Assembly (NCBI GenBank): GCA_913060515.1
Contig: CAJXRZ010000064.1
Span: 1-35,675 of the forward strand
Direction of reading: 5' to 3'
Source of the DNA: an uncultured Pseudomonadota bacterium
Lineage (GTDB): Bacteria; Myxococcota_A; UBA796; CAJQPC01
DNA length: 35,675 nt
The notes beneath the pieces are model-generated. The model had not been told where the DNA came from. It did no database searches and saw only the letters and a list, made by a program, of their open reading frames with translations. This document shows positions 8,557 through 16,115 of this stretch, piece by piece. Every line of letters begins with the position of its first letter. Within the stretch, counting starts at the first letter, position 1. The translations under genes were made by a program, and so were the position numbers.

Positions 8557-10440
8557 ATGAACGAGTATGACCTGATCGTCGTCGGTGCTGGCCACGCTGG
8601 CTGTGAGGCCGCCTCCGCCGCTGCGCGCATGGGCCGCAGGGTGGCCCTGATCACCTTCTCTCGCGACCACATCGCCCGTCTAAGCTGCAATCCCGCCATC
8701 GGCGGACTGGCCAAGGGCTGCTTGGTGCGCGAGCTGGATGCCCTGGGTGGCTGGATGGGCCAGGTGGCCGACGCCACGACCGTGCAGTTCCGCCGCTTGA
8801 ACACCCGCAAGGGACTGGCCGTGCAGAGCAGCCGAGCCCAAGTGGACACCGATGCCTACCCCAAGCGCATGGCCGAGCGGCTGCTGGCCTTGGAGAAGCT
8901 CAGCCTGATCGAAGGCGAGGCCAGCACCCTGATCCTGGAGGATCGCGTGGTGCAAGGTGTGATCTTGGCCAACGGAGAGAAGGTCCACGCCCCCAAGGTC
9001 CTGCTGACCACCGGGACCTTCTTGGGCGCCTTGATGCACCGAGGCCAGTCTGCCACCGCCGGCGGCCGCATCGGCGAGCACAGCGCCCAAGACATGGCCC
9101 AAGCCCTGGCAGACGCGGGCCTGCGCTTGCAGCGCCTAAAGACCGGCACCCCGCCCCGTCTGAAGCGCGACACCGTGGACTGGGAGAAGACCGAAGAGCA
9201 GGAGACGGTCAAGGGCTGCATGAGCTTCACCCCCACCCCACGGGAGCTCCCGCCGGTCATCTGCACCCTGACCTGGACCAGCCCAGAGGCCCACCGGCTC
9301 ATCTCCGAGAACCTGCACAAGTCGGCGATGTTCAGCGGCAACATCACCGGAACCGGCGCCCGATATTGCCCCTCCGTCGAGGACAAGATCCACCGCTTTC
9401 CCCACCGCGAGCGGCACCAGCTCTTCCTGGAGCCCGAGGGCCACCAGAGCGATCGGGTGTACATCAGCGGGCTGTCGACCTCGCTGCCGGAAGAGGTGCA
9501 AGCCCAGGTCATCCACAGCATCCCCGGTCTGGAGCGCGCGGAGATCCTTCAGTACGGCTACGCGGTCGAATACGAGGCCGCTGACCCCCGTGATCTGGGC
9601 CCGGATCTCCAGCACAAGGGCATCAAGGGCCTGTACCTGGCCGGCCAGGTCAACGGCACCAGCGGCTACGAGGAGGCCGCCGTACAAGGCTTCGTGGCTG
9701 GGGTGAGCGCCGCCCAAGACGCACCCTTCATCCTGGGCCGGCACCAGGCCTACATCGGCGTGCTCATCGACGACTTGTGCACCCGCGGGGTGGGCGGTGA
9801 GCCCTACCGCATGTTCTCCTCCAGAGCCGAGCACCGGCTCTTGCTGCGCGAGGACAACGCCGACCGGCGACTGCGGGCCATTGGCCGAGACTTGGGTCTC
9901 GTTCCGGACGCGGATTGGGAGCGATTCCAAGCCAAACTAATACAGATAGACGGTGCACTAAAAGCACTCAGAGAGCTGTACATCAAGCCGGACGCCCCGA
10001 CCCGGGCAAAGCTGGCAAAGATCGACACCGAGCTGGCCCGCCCCACCCAAGGAATCGACCTAATGCGGCGCCCAGAGCTGTCCTACGCCCAGCTCTCCAG
10101 CGTCTTAGACCTCCCACAGATTGACGAAGAAGCCACCTTTCAGGTGGACACCGACTCCAAATATGCGGGATACATTGAGAGAGAACAAGCACGCGCCAAA
10201 CGCACAGAACGCTTGGCCCAGCTTCCCCTGGATGGTCTGGACTACGGGTCCATTCATGGTCTCAAGACCGAGGTCATTCAGCGCCTGGAGCGCTACAAGC
10301 CCGCCAACCTGCAGTCGGCCTCGCGCCTTCCCGGCATCACGCCAGCCGCCATCCAGGTGCTGGCCTTCCACTTGGGGCGTCAGTTGCACCAGAAAAAGGC
10401 GGCCAATGCGGCCAAAGCGTCCTCGGAGCACCAGACATGA
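8557..10440 (+). CDS. mnmG: tRNA uridine-5-carboxymethylaminomethyl(34) synthesis enzyme MnmG
   Basis: This full-length protein (627 residues; the family is about 620-630) is the FAD-dependent partner of MnmE. The pair installs the carboxymethylaminomethyl group on wobble U34 of certain tRNAs. The N-terminus has the FAD dinucleotide-binding motif GAGHAGCEAA (10-19). Then come CNPAIGGLAKG, the KTGTPPR motif, the GQVNGTSGYEEAAVQG signature, SRAEHRLLLREDNADRRL, and the C-terminal helical domain that contacts tRNA and MnmE. It overlaps rsmG by four bases (ATGA). mnmE is not next to it; the upstream neighbour is a lipoprotein gene. mnmG-rsmG-parA-parB is a common origin-proximal order in bacteria. 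Confidence 0.97.
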   Translation: MNEYDLIVVGAGHAGCEAASAAARMGRRVALITFSRDHIARLSCNPAIGGLAKGCLVRELDALGGWMGQVADATTVQFRRLNTRKGLAVQSSRAQVDTDAYPKRMAERLLALEKLSLIEGEASTLILEDRVVQGVILANGEKVHAPKVLLTTGTFLGALMHRGQSATAGGRIGEHSAQDMAQALADAGLRLQRLKTGTPPRLKRDTVDWEKTEEQETVKGCMSFTPTPRELPPVICTLTWTSPEAHRLISENLHKSAMFSGNITGTGARYCPSVEDKIHRFPHRERHQLFLEPEGHQSDRVYISGLSTSLPEEVQAQVIHSIPGLERAEILQYGYAVEYEAADPRDLGPDLQHKGIKGLYLAGQVNGTSGYEEAAVQGFVAGVSAAQDAPFILGRHQAYIGVLIDDLCTRGVGGEPYRMFSSRAEHRLLLREDNADRRLRAIGRDLGLVPDADWERFQAKLIQIDGALKALRELYIKPDAPTRAKLAKIDTELARPTQGIDLMRRPELSYAQLSSVLDLPQIDEEATFQVDTDSKYAGYIEREQARAKRTERLAQLPLDGLDYGSIHGLKTEVIQRLERYKPANLQSASRLPGITPAAIQVLAFHLGRQLHQKKAANAAKASSEHQT

Positions 10441-11015
10441 GCCCATCCCTGAACATCGACCTTCTCCCAGCCGAGAAAGCCCACATGACCCTGCTGGCCA
10501 AGTGGCGAAAGGCCATGGACCTGGTGGGCCCAGGTCCCCTGGAGCCCCACTTTGAGGACGCCGCCCTGGCCATGGGTGCCCTAAGGCCAGAGATGGGCCC
10601 TGAGGGCTCTCCAGGGCCCTTGTGGGCCGACCTGGGCAGCGGTGCCGGCTTCCCTGGCGTGGCCTTGGCTGCGAGGCACCCTGGACTCCAGGTGCAGTGG
10701 GTCGAGTCTCGCCAGCGCAGGGTGGCCTTCCTCAAGCGGGTGCTCGGCTCCCTCAGCAACGCGAGGATCCACCATGGACGCAGCGAGACCCTGCCCGACG
10801 GGGCCTACCAAGGCATCGTCTCCCGGGCCTACAAGCCTCCAGCCGGGGTCTTTGAAGACGCCCGTCGCCTGCTGGCCCCGGGTGGACACGTCGCGCTGAT
10901 GCGCGCCGAAGACGACGTGGAGGCACCGGCGGATTTCGAGATGTTCCACGTGGAACACTACGCTCTGAGCGACGGCCGCACCCGCTGCCTCTTGCAGCTC
11001 CGACGCCTGGACTGA
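10437..11015 (+). CDS. rsmG: 16S rRNA (guanine527-N7)-methyltransferase RsmG
   Basis: This 192-residue SAM-dependent methyltransferase modifies G527 of 16S rRNA. The SAM-binding loop is DLGSGAGFPGVALA (65-78). It is followed by VESRQRRVAFLKRV, the usual acidic end of strand two and the 'KR..FL' helix, and by IVSRAYKPP and LLAPGGHVALM. It is slightly shorter than the roughly 205-residue average. The start overlaps the mnmG stop (ATGA), so translation is probably coupled. The 3' end of the gene contains a complete parS site (10942-10957), so residues about 168-173 read MFHVEH. The protein has therefore accommodated a fixed DNA palindrome in a variable C-terminal stretch. Confidence 0.95.
   Translation: MSPSLNIDLLPAEKAHMTLLAKWRKAMDLVGPGPLEPHFEDAALAMGALRPEMGPEGSPGPLWADLGSGAGFPGVALAARHPGLQVQWVESRQRRVAFLKRVLGSLSNARIHHGRSETLPDGAYQGIVSRAYKPPAGVFEDARRLLAPGGHVALMRAEDDVEAPADFEMFHVEHYALSDGRTRCLLQLRRLD
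10942..10957. promoter_or_regulatory. parS site inside rsmG
   Basis: This is a perfect copy of TGTTCCACGTGGAACA within the rsmG reading frame, 112 bases before the intergenic copy. Identity in all 16 positions to the two non-coding copies shows selection for the DNA site rather than the peptide. Confidence 0.94.
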
Positions 11016-11069
11016 GTGGCCGGCTCAGAGAGCAGAGAGGGGGGCCATCCAGGGGGTCACAGGTGCAGA

Positions 11070-11085
11070 TGTTCCACGTGGAACA
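11070..11085. promoter_or_regulatory. parS site upstream of parA
   Basis: This third perfect copy of TGTTCCACGTGGAACA lies in the 188-base gap between rsmG and parA, about 40 bases before the proposed parA -35. ParB bound here could load onto DNA as a CTP clamp, and it may also feed back on parAB transcription. Confidence 0.95.
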
Positions 11086-11095
11086 GTCCCTGAAC

Positions 11096-11122
11096 CTCAA
11101 GGATCCTTGAGAGCACTGCTCT
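11096..11122. promoter_or_regulatory. Two adjacent palindromes between parS and the parA promoter
   Basis: CTCAAGGATCCTTGAG (11096-11111) is a perfect 16-base palindrome. AGAGCA-C-TGCTCT (11110-11122) is a second perfect dyad that overlaps it by two bases and ends on the proposed -35. No U-tract follows, so a terminator is unlikely. An operator is plausible, with no known binding protein. Confidence 0.5.
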
Positions 11123-11150
11123 TGCGTTGTCAATAGCTGAGCACTATGGT
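11122..11150 (+). promoter_or_regulatory. Putative parAB promoter
   Basis: TTGCGT (11122-11127) and TATGGT (11145-11150) are separated by exactly 17 bases, each with 4 of 6 matches to the sigma-70-type consensus. The start of transcription would fall near 11157, leaving a leader of about 47 bases before the parA ATG. Confidence 0.5.
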
Positions 11151-11203
11151 GGGGCTCCCCCGCGGTGCGCCAGCTCTGGAGCACCCCAATCCCCCGGTGC
11201 GCC

Positions 11204-11995
11204 ATGCCCCAGATCATCGCTGTATCGAACCAGAAAGGTGGCGTCGGAAAGACGACCACCACCATCAACCTTGCCGCAGGCCTGGCCATGCAGGGCTACC
11301 GCACGCTGGTGGTGGACCTGGATCCCCAGGGAAACGCGACCTCTGGCTTGGGCAACGACCCGCGAGAGGTGGTGCACGGCATCTACGACTTGATGCTGGG
11401 CCAAGCCAGCTTCGATGACGTGGTGATGGAGACCGGCGTAGAGCTGCTCGAGCTGCTGCCAGCCGGTCCAAAGCTGGTGGGCGCCGAGGTCGAGCTGACC
11501 GGTGCCTTGGCCCGAGAGACCAAGCTGGCCCGCGCCCTGGAGGGTCTGCCTCAGGACATCGATTTCGTGCTGATGGACTGCCCCCCCTCCCTGGGGTTCC
11601 TGACCATCAACGCGCTGACCGCCGCCAACTCCGTCCTCATCCCCGTGCAGGCCGAGTACTACGCCCTGGAGGGCCTGGGACAGCTGCTGCGCACCATGTC
11701 CGAGGTCAAGCGCGCCCTAAACCCGGGCCTGTGCCGAGAGGGCCTGGTCATCACCATGCACGACTCGCGCAACAACCTCTGTCGCGATGTAGAGAAGCAG
11801 CTGCGCGAGGTCTTCTCCGGTGAGGTCTTCGAGGCGGTGATTCCTCGAAACGTGCGCCTGGGCGAGGCCCCGAGCTTCGGGCTGCCCATCCTGGCCTACG
11901 CCCCCAACTGCCGCGGCGCCCAAGCCTACGCAGCCCTTGCCGACGAGCTGCTCGACGGCCACGTCCTCCCCGAAAGCTCCCAGGAGATCGCATGA
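11204..11995 (+). CDS. parA: Chromosome partitioning ATPase ParA (Soj)
   Basis: This 263-residue ParA/MinD-type ATPase drives origin segregation together with ParB. It carries the deviant Walker A motif KGGVGKTT (11-18), with the signature Lys11 and catalytic Lys16. It also has the A' motif DLDPQGNATSGLG and a Walker B-like MDCPPSLGFLT. ATP-bound dimers bind DNA non-specifically, and ParB stimulates hydrolysis. The ATG at 11204 is chosen over an in-frame GTG at 11165 because family members begin a few residues before the first strand (IIAVSNQKGG). It overlaps parB by four bases (ATGA). A promoter, palindromes and a parS site lie directly upstream. Confidence 0.97.
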   Translation: MPQIIAVSNQKGGVGKTTTTINLAAGLAMQGYRTLVVDLDPQGNATSGLGNDPREVVHGIYDLMLGQASFDDVVMETGVELLELLPAGPKLVGAEVELTGALARETKLARALEGLPQDIDFVLMDCPPSLGFLTINALTAANSVLIPVQAEYYALEGLGQLLRTMSEVKRALNPGLCREGLVITMHDSRNNLCRDVEKQLREVFSGEVFEAVIPRNVRLGEAPSFGLPILAYAPNCRGAQAYAALADELLDGHVLPESSQEIA

Positions 11996-12876
11996 CCCGC
12001 CGCTCATCCCTCGGCCGCGGCCTCGCCGCCCTGATCCCCGACGACGTGATGGAGGCCAAGCCTCAGATCGGCACCCGGAACAGGGTGCTGGAGGTGCCGC
12101 TGGCGGAGATCCAGCCCAACCCGGAGCAGCCGCGTACCCACTTCGATCCCCAGGCCCTCACGGACCTCAAGAACAGCATCCAAGTACACGGCATCATCCA
12201 GCCCATCTTGGTGCGGTCCAAGCCTGGCGGCGGCTACGTGCTCATCGCCGGTGAGCGTCGACTGCGGGCTGCCGGTCTGGCGGGCCTGGAGACCGTTCCA
12301 GCGGTCTTGCGGGCGGACGCCGGGGAAGGGGACGTTCAGCTTGAGCTGGCCTTGGTGGAGAACCTCCAGCGCCAGGATCTGGACGCCGTAGAGGCCGCGC
12401 GCGGCTACCGTCGCCTACAGCAGGACTACGGCTACACCCAGGAGCAGGTGGCCAACAAGGTGGGCAAGGAGCGCGCGACGGTGGCCAACGCCCTGCGCTT
12501 GCTGCGCCTGCCAGACTCGGTGCTGAACCTGCTTCGCGAGGGCCGCATCACAGCGGGCCACGCCAAGGCCCTGTTGAGCGTAGAAGACAGCGGCATGCTC
12601 AAGGCCATCGTGGCTCAGATCCTGAACAAGGATCTGAGCGTTCGCGCCACCGAAGCCTTGGTGCGCAGCCAAGTCAAGGCCAAGGGCAAGCCAAAGGCCG
12701 GCGCCAAGAAGGCCGACAAGGCCCTGCGCTACGTCTCCGATCTGCTCTCCCGAAGCCTGAGCACCGCGGTGGACATCAAGCCAAAGGCCAGGGGAGGGGG
12801 CGGGAAAATCGTGATCGATTACAGCTCCCCTGATGAGCTGGAGCGGCTTATCGAGGCGCTGCGAGCCAGCGACTAG
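11992..12876 (+). CDS. parB: Chromosome partitioning protein ParB (Spo0J)
   Basis: This 294-residue ParB binds parS and slides as a CTP-gated clamp. The N-terminus, SSLGRGLAALIP, is the ParA-stimulating peptide typical of the family. The ParB/Srx CTPase domain follows, with PNPEQPRTHFD, the ITQPI-like HGIIQPILV, and GERRLRAA, the arginine motif that contacts the CTP phosphates. The helix-turn-helix that reads parS is YTQEQVANKVGKERATVANALRLLRLP (about 144-170). A lysine-rich linker leads to the C-terminal dimerisation domain. Its start overlaps parA. The three identical palindromes in this window are its predicted binding sites. Confidence 0.97.
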   Translation: MTRRSSLGRGLAALIPDDVMEAKPQIGTRNRVLEVPLAEIQPNPEQPRTHFDPQALTDLKNSIQVHGIIQPILVRSKPGGGYVLIAGERRLRAAGLAGLETVPAVLRADAGEGDVQLELALVENLQRQDLDAVEAARGYRRLQQDYGYTQEQVANKVGKERATVANALRLLRLPDSVLNLLREGRITAGHAKALLSVEDSGMLKAIVAQILNKDLSVRATEALVRSQVKAKGKPKAGAKKADKALRYVSDLLSRSLSTAVDIKPKARGGGGKIVIDYSSPDELERLIEALRASD

Positions 12877-12903
12877 AGCCACAGCCCCACAGGGAGCGCG
12901 ACG

Positions 12904-13608
12904 ATGTCCAAGAGAGACGAAGAAGACATCCTGGTGATCGGAGTCGCCGGTGGCACCGCCTCAGGCAAGACCACCATCGCCAAGCGGCTGCAGGAATACT
13001 TGGGTCCGGACAAGTGCCTGCTGCTCTCTCACGACCGCTACTACTACAACGTCCAGGACCCTGAGTCCTTCAACTACGACCACCCGGACGCCCTGGACAC
13101 CTCCCTGCTCGCGCAGAACATCGCTGCGCTGCGCATCGGTGAAGCGGCGGCCCTTCCTGACTACGACTTTCCAACCCACACCCGCAAGCCTGAGCCGGAG
13201 TGGGTGCTTCCTCGCCCGGTGATCCTGGTCGAGGGCATCCTGGTCTTGGAGAACGAAGAGCTGCGGGACCTGATGGACATCAAGGTCTGGGTGGACTGCC
13301 CGGACGACCTGCGCCTGACCCGTCGCATCCGCCGGGATGTGGCCAAGCGCGGCCGAAACCTGGAGGGGGTCCTGAACCGTTGGTTGAGCACGGTGCGTCC
13401 CATGCACCAGCGCTTCGTCGTGCCCAGCGCCAGCTTCGCAGACCTGGAGCTGGTGGGCGTCGGACTGCTGGAGCCTCTGGTCCAGAGCGTGGTGGCCTCG
13501 ATCGAGCGCAAGCGTTTCGAGCTGTCCGAACAGGACAAGACAGCCGAGTGGGACGGAGGAGGGGAGACCTACTCCGGGGTGCTCACCGACCCCGAAGAGC
13601 AGATCTAA
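12904..13608 (+). CDS. udk: Uridine kinase
   Basis: This 234-residue kinase phosphorylates uridine (and cytidine) in pyrimidine salvage. The P-loop is GVAGGTASGKTT (13-24). The substrate segment DRYYYNVQDPESFNYDHPDALDT and the following YDFPTHTRKPEP are diagnostic of uridine kinases. VILVEGILVLENEELRDLMDIKVWVDC and RRIRRDVAKRGR provide the lid arginines. The C-terminus (after about residue 205) is charged and extends slightly past the usual end. The start has a GGAG-type site (ggagcgcgacg before ATG). It lies 27 bases after parB on the same strand and may be co-transcribed. Its stop codon directly abuts the stop of the convergent next gene. Confidence 0.95.
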   Translation: MSKRDEEDILVIGVAGGTASGKTTIAKRLQEYLGPDKCLLLSHDRYYYNVQDPESFNYDHPDALDTSLLAQNIAALRIGEAAALPDYDFPTHTRKPEPEWVLPRPVILVEGILVLENEELRDLMDIKVWVDCPDDLRLTRRIRRDVAKRGRNLEGVLNRWLSTVRPMHQRFVVPSASFADLELVGVGLLEPLVQSVVASIERKRFELSEQDKTAEWDGGGETYSGVLTDPEEQI

Positions 13609-14289
13609 CTACTCGCCGCCGTAGCGCCGTTTTACGCTGTCCTGCTTGCCGCCGGAGACGTCCAGACTCAAGGGCCAGACGTCCTTGTAGCCGCTGGGGT
13701 CCTTGACCACGATGCGGGCCTTGTAAGTGCCACCCTGCGCATCCTGAGTGGCCTGGTAGCTGAGCTGACCGGTCTTGGGGTTCACGCTCATGCCTGGAGG
13801 GCCACCGGTGAGCGACCAGGTCAGCTCATCGCCGTCGGCGTCCTCTGCTGCGACCACAAAGCCTTCGATCTGCCTAAAGTCACGCTGATCGACGGTGAAC
13901 TCAGGAGGGGAGTTGTCCACCTTGACCGAGGCTGTCTCCAGGGTGCGGCGCGTAGACCCGTCGCTGATCTCCACCTTGGCCTGGATTCGGTCGGAGGCCT
14001 TGAACCAGACCGGATCCAGGCTGCGTCCGGTGGCCCCGGGAATCACGGTGCCGTTGACCAGCCACACAATGGCGACCACGGTGCCCTCGATGCTCAGGGA
14101 GACCGGCGCCTTCTTTGTGATGGGGCTGCTCAGGGTCGCGGTGCCGTCCACCGAATCGGCGGGCACCTCACGCACCTTGGCTGTGGTGGCCACAGGCGCC
14201 GAGAAGGCGGCCGTGTCCATCGTGTTCGGTGTAGAAGGAGGACCAGGGGGGCCATCGGGGTAGCCGCAAGCGAGCAGGAACAAGAACAT
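13609..14289 (-). CDS. Lipoprotein with cadherin/He-PIG-like domain
   Basis: From the ATG at 14289 the protein (226 residues) starts MFLFLLAC, a lipobox with Cys at position 8 and no basic n-region. A TTG at 14310 would add MTRYTWG and give a more ordinary signal. A proline-rich linker (GYPDGPPGPPSTP) follows. Two beta-rich modules come next: one around residues 60-135 resembling an Ig/PKD-type fold, and a second with DADGDELTWSLTGGPPGMSVNPKTG, the calcium-binding turn pattern of cadherin-like and He-PIG domains. It is probably anchored to the outer membrane and used in binding or adhesion. The gene converges on udk with no intergenic base, so neither gene has a terminator in the usual place. 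Confidence 0.8.
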   Translation of the reverse strand: MFLFLLACGYPDGPPGPPSTPNTMDTAAFSAPVATTAKVREVPADSVDGTATLSSPITKKAPVSLSIEGTVVAIVWLVNGTVIPGATGRSLDPVWFKASDRIQAKVEISDGSTRRTLETASVKVDNSPPEFTVDQRDFRQIEGFVVAAEDADGDELTWSLTGGPPGMSVNPKTGQLSYQATQDAQGGTYKARIVVKDPSGYKDVWPLSLDVSGGKQDSVKRRYGGE

Positions 14290-14336
14290 GCCCCAAGTGT
14301 AGCGCGTCAAGACGCCCAGCTAGGCCCTGAGCCCTC

Positions 14337-15188
14337 TCAGCCGCCTGCCGCAAGGGTTCGCTTGGCAACGAAGAGCAACTCAGCGACAGGGAGCTCCTGA
14401 AGCCCACAGCCACGCAGCGCCCGCCGGTAGCCCGTCTCGTTGAGCTCGGCGGGCACCCAGCGGTGTTGGTCATCCGCCATATCGACCAGCGTCTCACTCA
14501 CACGGACCACACAGGCCACTCGGCCCAGCTCCCCTTGCAGGGCCAAGCTGTGGTGGGCAACCAGCACATCGCGCACCGGCTCCGGCAGGTGCCAAGAGCG
14601 GGCGAGCAAGGCCACAGCGTCCGTGTGCAAGGCCTCCAGAACGGGCTGACTGCCGCTGCGCTCCATGGGCAAACCCTGCTCCGCGATGAGCCCCAAGACG
14701 GCGAGTTTGCCAACGTCCGAGAGCAAGCCGGTCAGAAAGGCCTCTTCGGGATCGACCCCCGATTGCGGGAGCTGGGCCACGGCGCGGGCGACATGTCCCA
14801 TGGCCACGCAACGCTTCTGCACTTGGTTGGCTTGCTTCTGCCAACGCCCTGCAGGGAAGGGGACTGCCTTGATCGCAGCCTCCATCACCACAGCGCGCAT
14901 GCCCCGCATGCCCAAGCGCCCCAAGGCCTCGCGAACGCTGCGAGGCTCCCAACGCCGCGCATACGCAGGAGACTGGGCGACACGCAGAACAGAGGCCGCC
15001 AAGAGTGGATCCTGCTCCAAAACATGTGCCAGCCGGGAGAGATCCACATTGGTCTGCCTGGACAGCCGCATCACGTCCATGGCGGCCCTGGGCAACATGG
15101 GCGGGGTGTAGTTGGGGTCGGACAGAGAGGCCCGCAGGTCCAAGAGCGTCTGAACCATGGTCTCTCTGATGGCGTAGGCCACGGACAT
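14337..15188 (-). CDS. HDOD domain protein
   Basis: This 283-residue protein consists of one HDOD domain. The core is PMLPRAAMDVMRLSRQTNVDLSRLAHVLEQDPLLAASVLRVAQSPAY followed by SVREALGRLGMRGMRAVVME; the segment corresponding to HD-GYP is GLLSDVGKLAVLGL. In that last element the usual His of LLHDxG is Ser, consistent with HDOD proteins being regulatory rather than phosphohydrolases. Such proteins act in signalling, motility and cell-cycle control. The start at 15188 has a purine-rich site (gggagagagag). In-frame sequence further upstream is antisense to the divergent E2-like gene and was not included. The following lipoprotein starts 47 bases after this stop, so the two could form an operon. 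Confidence 0.88.
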   Translation of the reverse strand: MSVAYAIRETMVQTLLDLRASLSDPNYTPPMLPRAAMDVMRLSRQTNVDLSRLAHVLEQDPLLAASVLRVAQSPAYARRWEPRSVREALGRLGMRGMRAVVMEAAIKAVPFPAGRWQKQANQVQKRCVAMGHVARAVAQLPQSGVDPEEAFLTGLLSDVGKLAVLGLIAEQGLPMERSGSQPVLEALHTDAVALLARSWHLPEPVRDVLVAHHSLALQGELGRVACVVRVSETLVDMADDQHRWVPAELNETGYRRALRGCGLQELPVAELLFVAKRTLAAGG

Positions 15189-15272
15189 CTCTCTCTCCCG
15201 ATCAGTGTGTTGGGAAGATCGGCGATTCGGGCCGCAGGCTTGAGAGAGGGCGACCTGTTGACCCAAGACCTG

Positions 15273-15278
15273 TAGACT
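15273..15278 (+). promoter_or_regulatory. -10-like hexamer TAGACT before the E2-like gene
   Basis: TAGACT ends six bases before the ATG at 15285, with no Shine-Dalgarno between. The same hexamer occurs at 29493-29498 upstream of the lamin-tail gene. It fits a leaderless start; the -35 is unclear. Confidence 0.4.
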
Positions 15279-15284
15279 CGGACC

Positions 15285-16115
15285 ATGCCCCTGTTTTCCC
15301 GACACGACGGCAAGCTCGTCGAGGATGTGCCCCGAACACGGGCGATCATGCCCTTCATCATGGAGACCACCGGCGAGTCCGTGGTCTTCTTCGAGCAAGA
15401 GCTGGATCTGAGCCTCACCTTGCCCTGGCTCAAAGAGACCGGCGAGCGCTTGGGTCACCGCCTCAGCCTCTTCCCCCTGCTCATGCTGGCCATCTCCGAG
15501 ACTCTGCACGAGCGGCCGCGCCTGAACCGCTTCGTGAGCGGCCAGCGTCTCTACCAACGAGACGAGGTTCAGATCTCCTTTGCGGCCAAAAAGTCCCTGG
15601 ACGACGATCACCCCTTCAGCACCGTCAAGCGCACCTTTCCCCAGGGCCAGTCCATCTCCGAGGCGGTGACCTTGCTCCGAGGAGACATCCGAGCGGCCCG
15701 AGGCAGCGAGCTCTCGCCCATCGACAAAGAGCTGCGCATCTTCTTGGCCTTGCCCAGGCCCCTGTTGGCCATGGCCACTCGCCTGCTGAAGTGGCTGGAC
15801 TTCCACAACATGGCGCCAGCGGCCCTGCTCGCCGACGACCCCATGTACTGCTCGGTCTTTGTCGCCAACCTCGGAAGCGTGAAGCTGGATGCCGCTTACC
15901 ACCACCTCTACGAGTACGGGAACTGTCCCTTGTTTTGCGTGGTCGGCAAGACCCATCAGGCCCTCCGAGTCGTGGACGGCGCGCCCGTGGTCCGGGACAT
16001 CGCCGTGCTGAAGTGGACCCTGGACGAGCGGGTAGAGGACGGCCTGTACTGCACCTCCAGCTTGGAGCTGCTGCGAGAGCGCATGGAGAACCCTGCTTCC
16101 TGGTTGGCCCCATGA
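15285..16115 (+). CDS. CAT/E2-like acyltransferase-fold protein lacking the catalytic His
   Basis: This 276-residue protein resembles the catalytic core of 2-oxo acid dehydrogenase E2 subunits, but it has no lipoyl or subunit-binding domain. The C-terminal signature follows E2 order: VFVANLGSVKLDAAYHHLYEYGNCPLFCVVGK, a DGAPVVRDIAVLKW strand, and then DERVEDGLYCTSSLELLRERMENP (247-270). In true E2 enzymes this last motif is DHRxxDG and the His is the general base. Here it is Glu248, while the Asp and Gly are kept. I recall similar stand-alone proteins with DER..DG in other bacteria, so it may be a distinct subfamily, not a decayed gene. The reaction is unknown. It overlaps the next gene (ATGA) and so is probably coupled to the PLP enzyme. 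Confidence 0.8.
   Translation: MPLFSRHDGKLVEDVPRTRAIMPFIMETTGESVVFFEQELDLSLTLPWLKETGERLGHRLSLFPLLMLAISETLHERPRLNRFVSGQRLYQRDEVQISFAAKKSLDDDHPFSTVKRTFPQGQSISEAVTLLRGDIRAARGSELSPIDKELRIFLALPRPLLAMATRLLKWLDFHNMAPAALLADDPMYCSVFVANLGSVKLDAAYHHLYEYGNCPLFCVVGKTHQALRVVDGAPVVRDIAVLKWTLDERVEDGLYCTSSLELLRERMENPASWLAP

Noticed and set aside
15285-16115. E2 subunit of a 2-oxo acid dehydrogenase
   Set aside because: It has no lipoyl or binding domain, no E1/E3 genes nearby, and Glu replaces the catalytic His.
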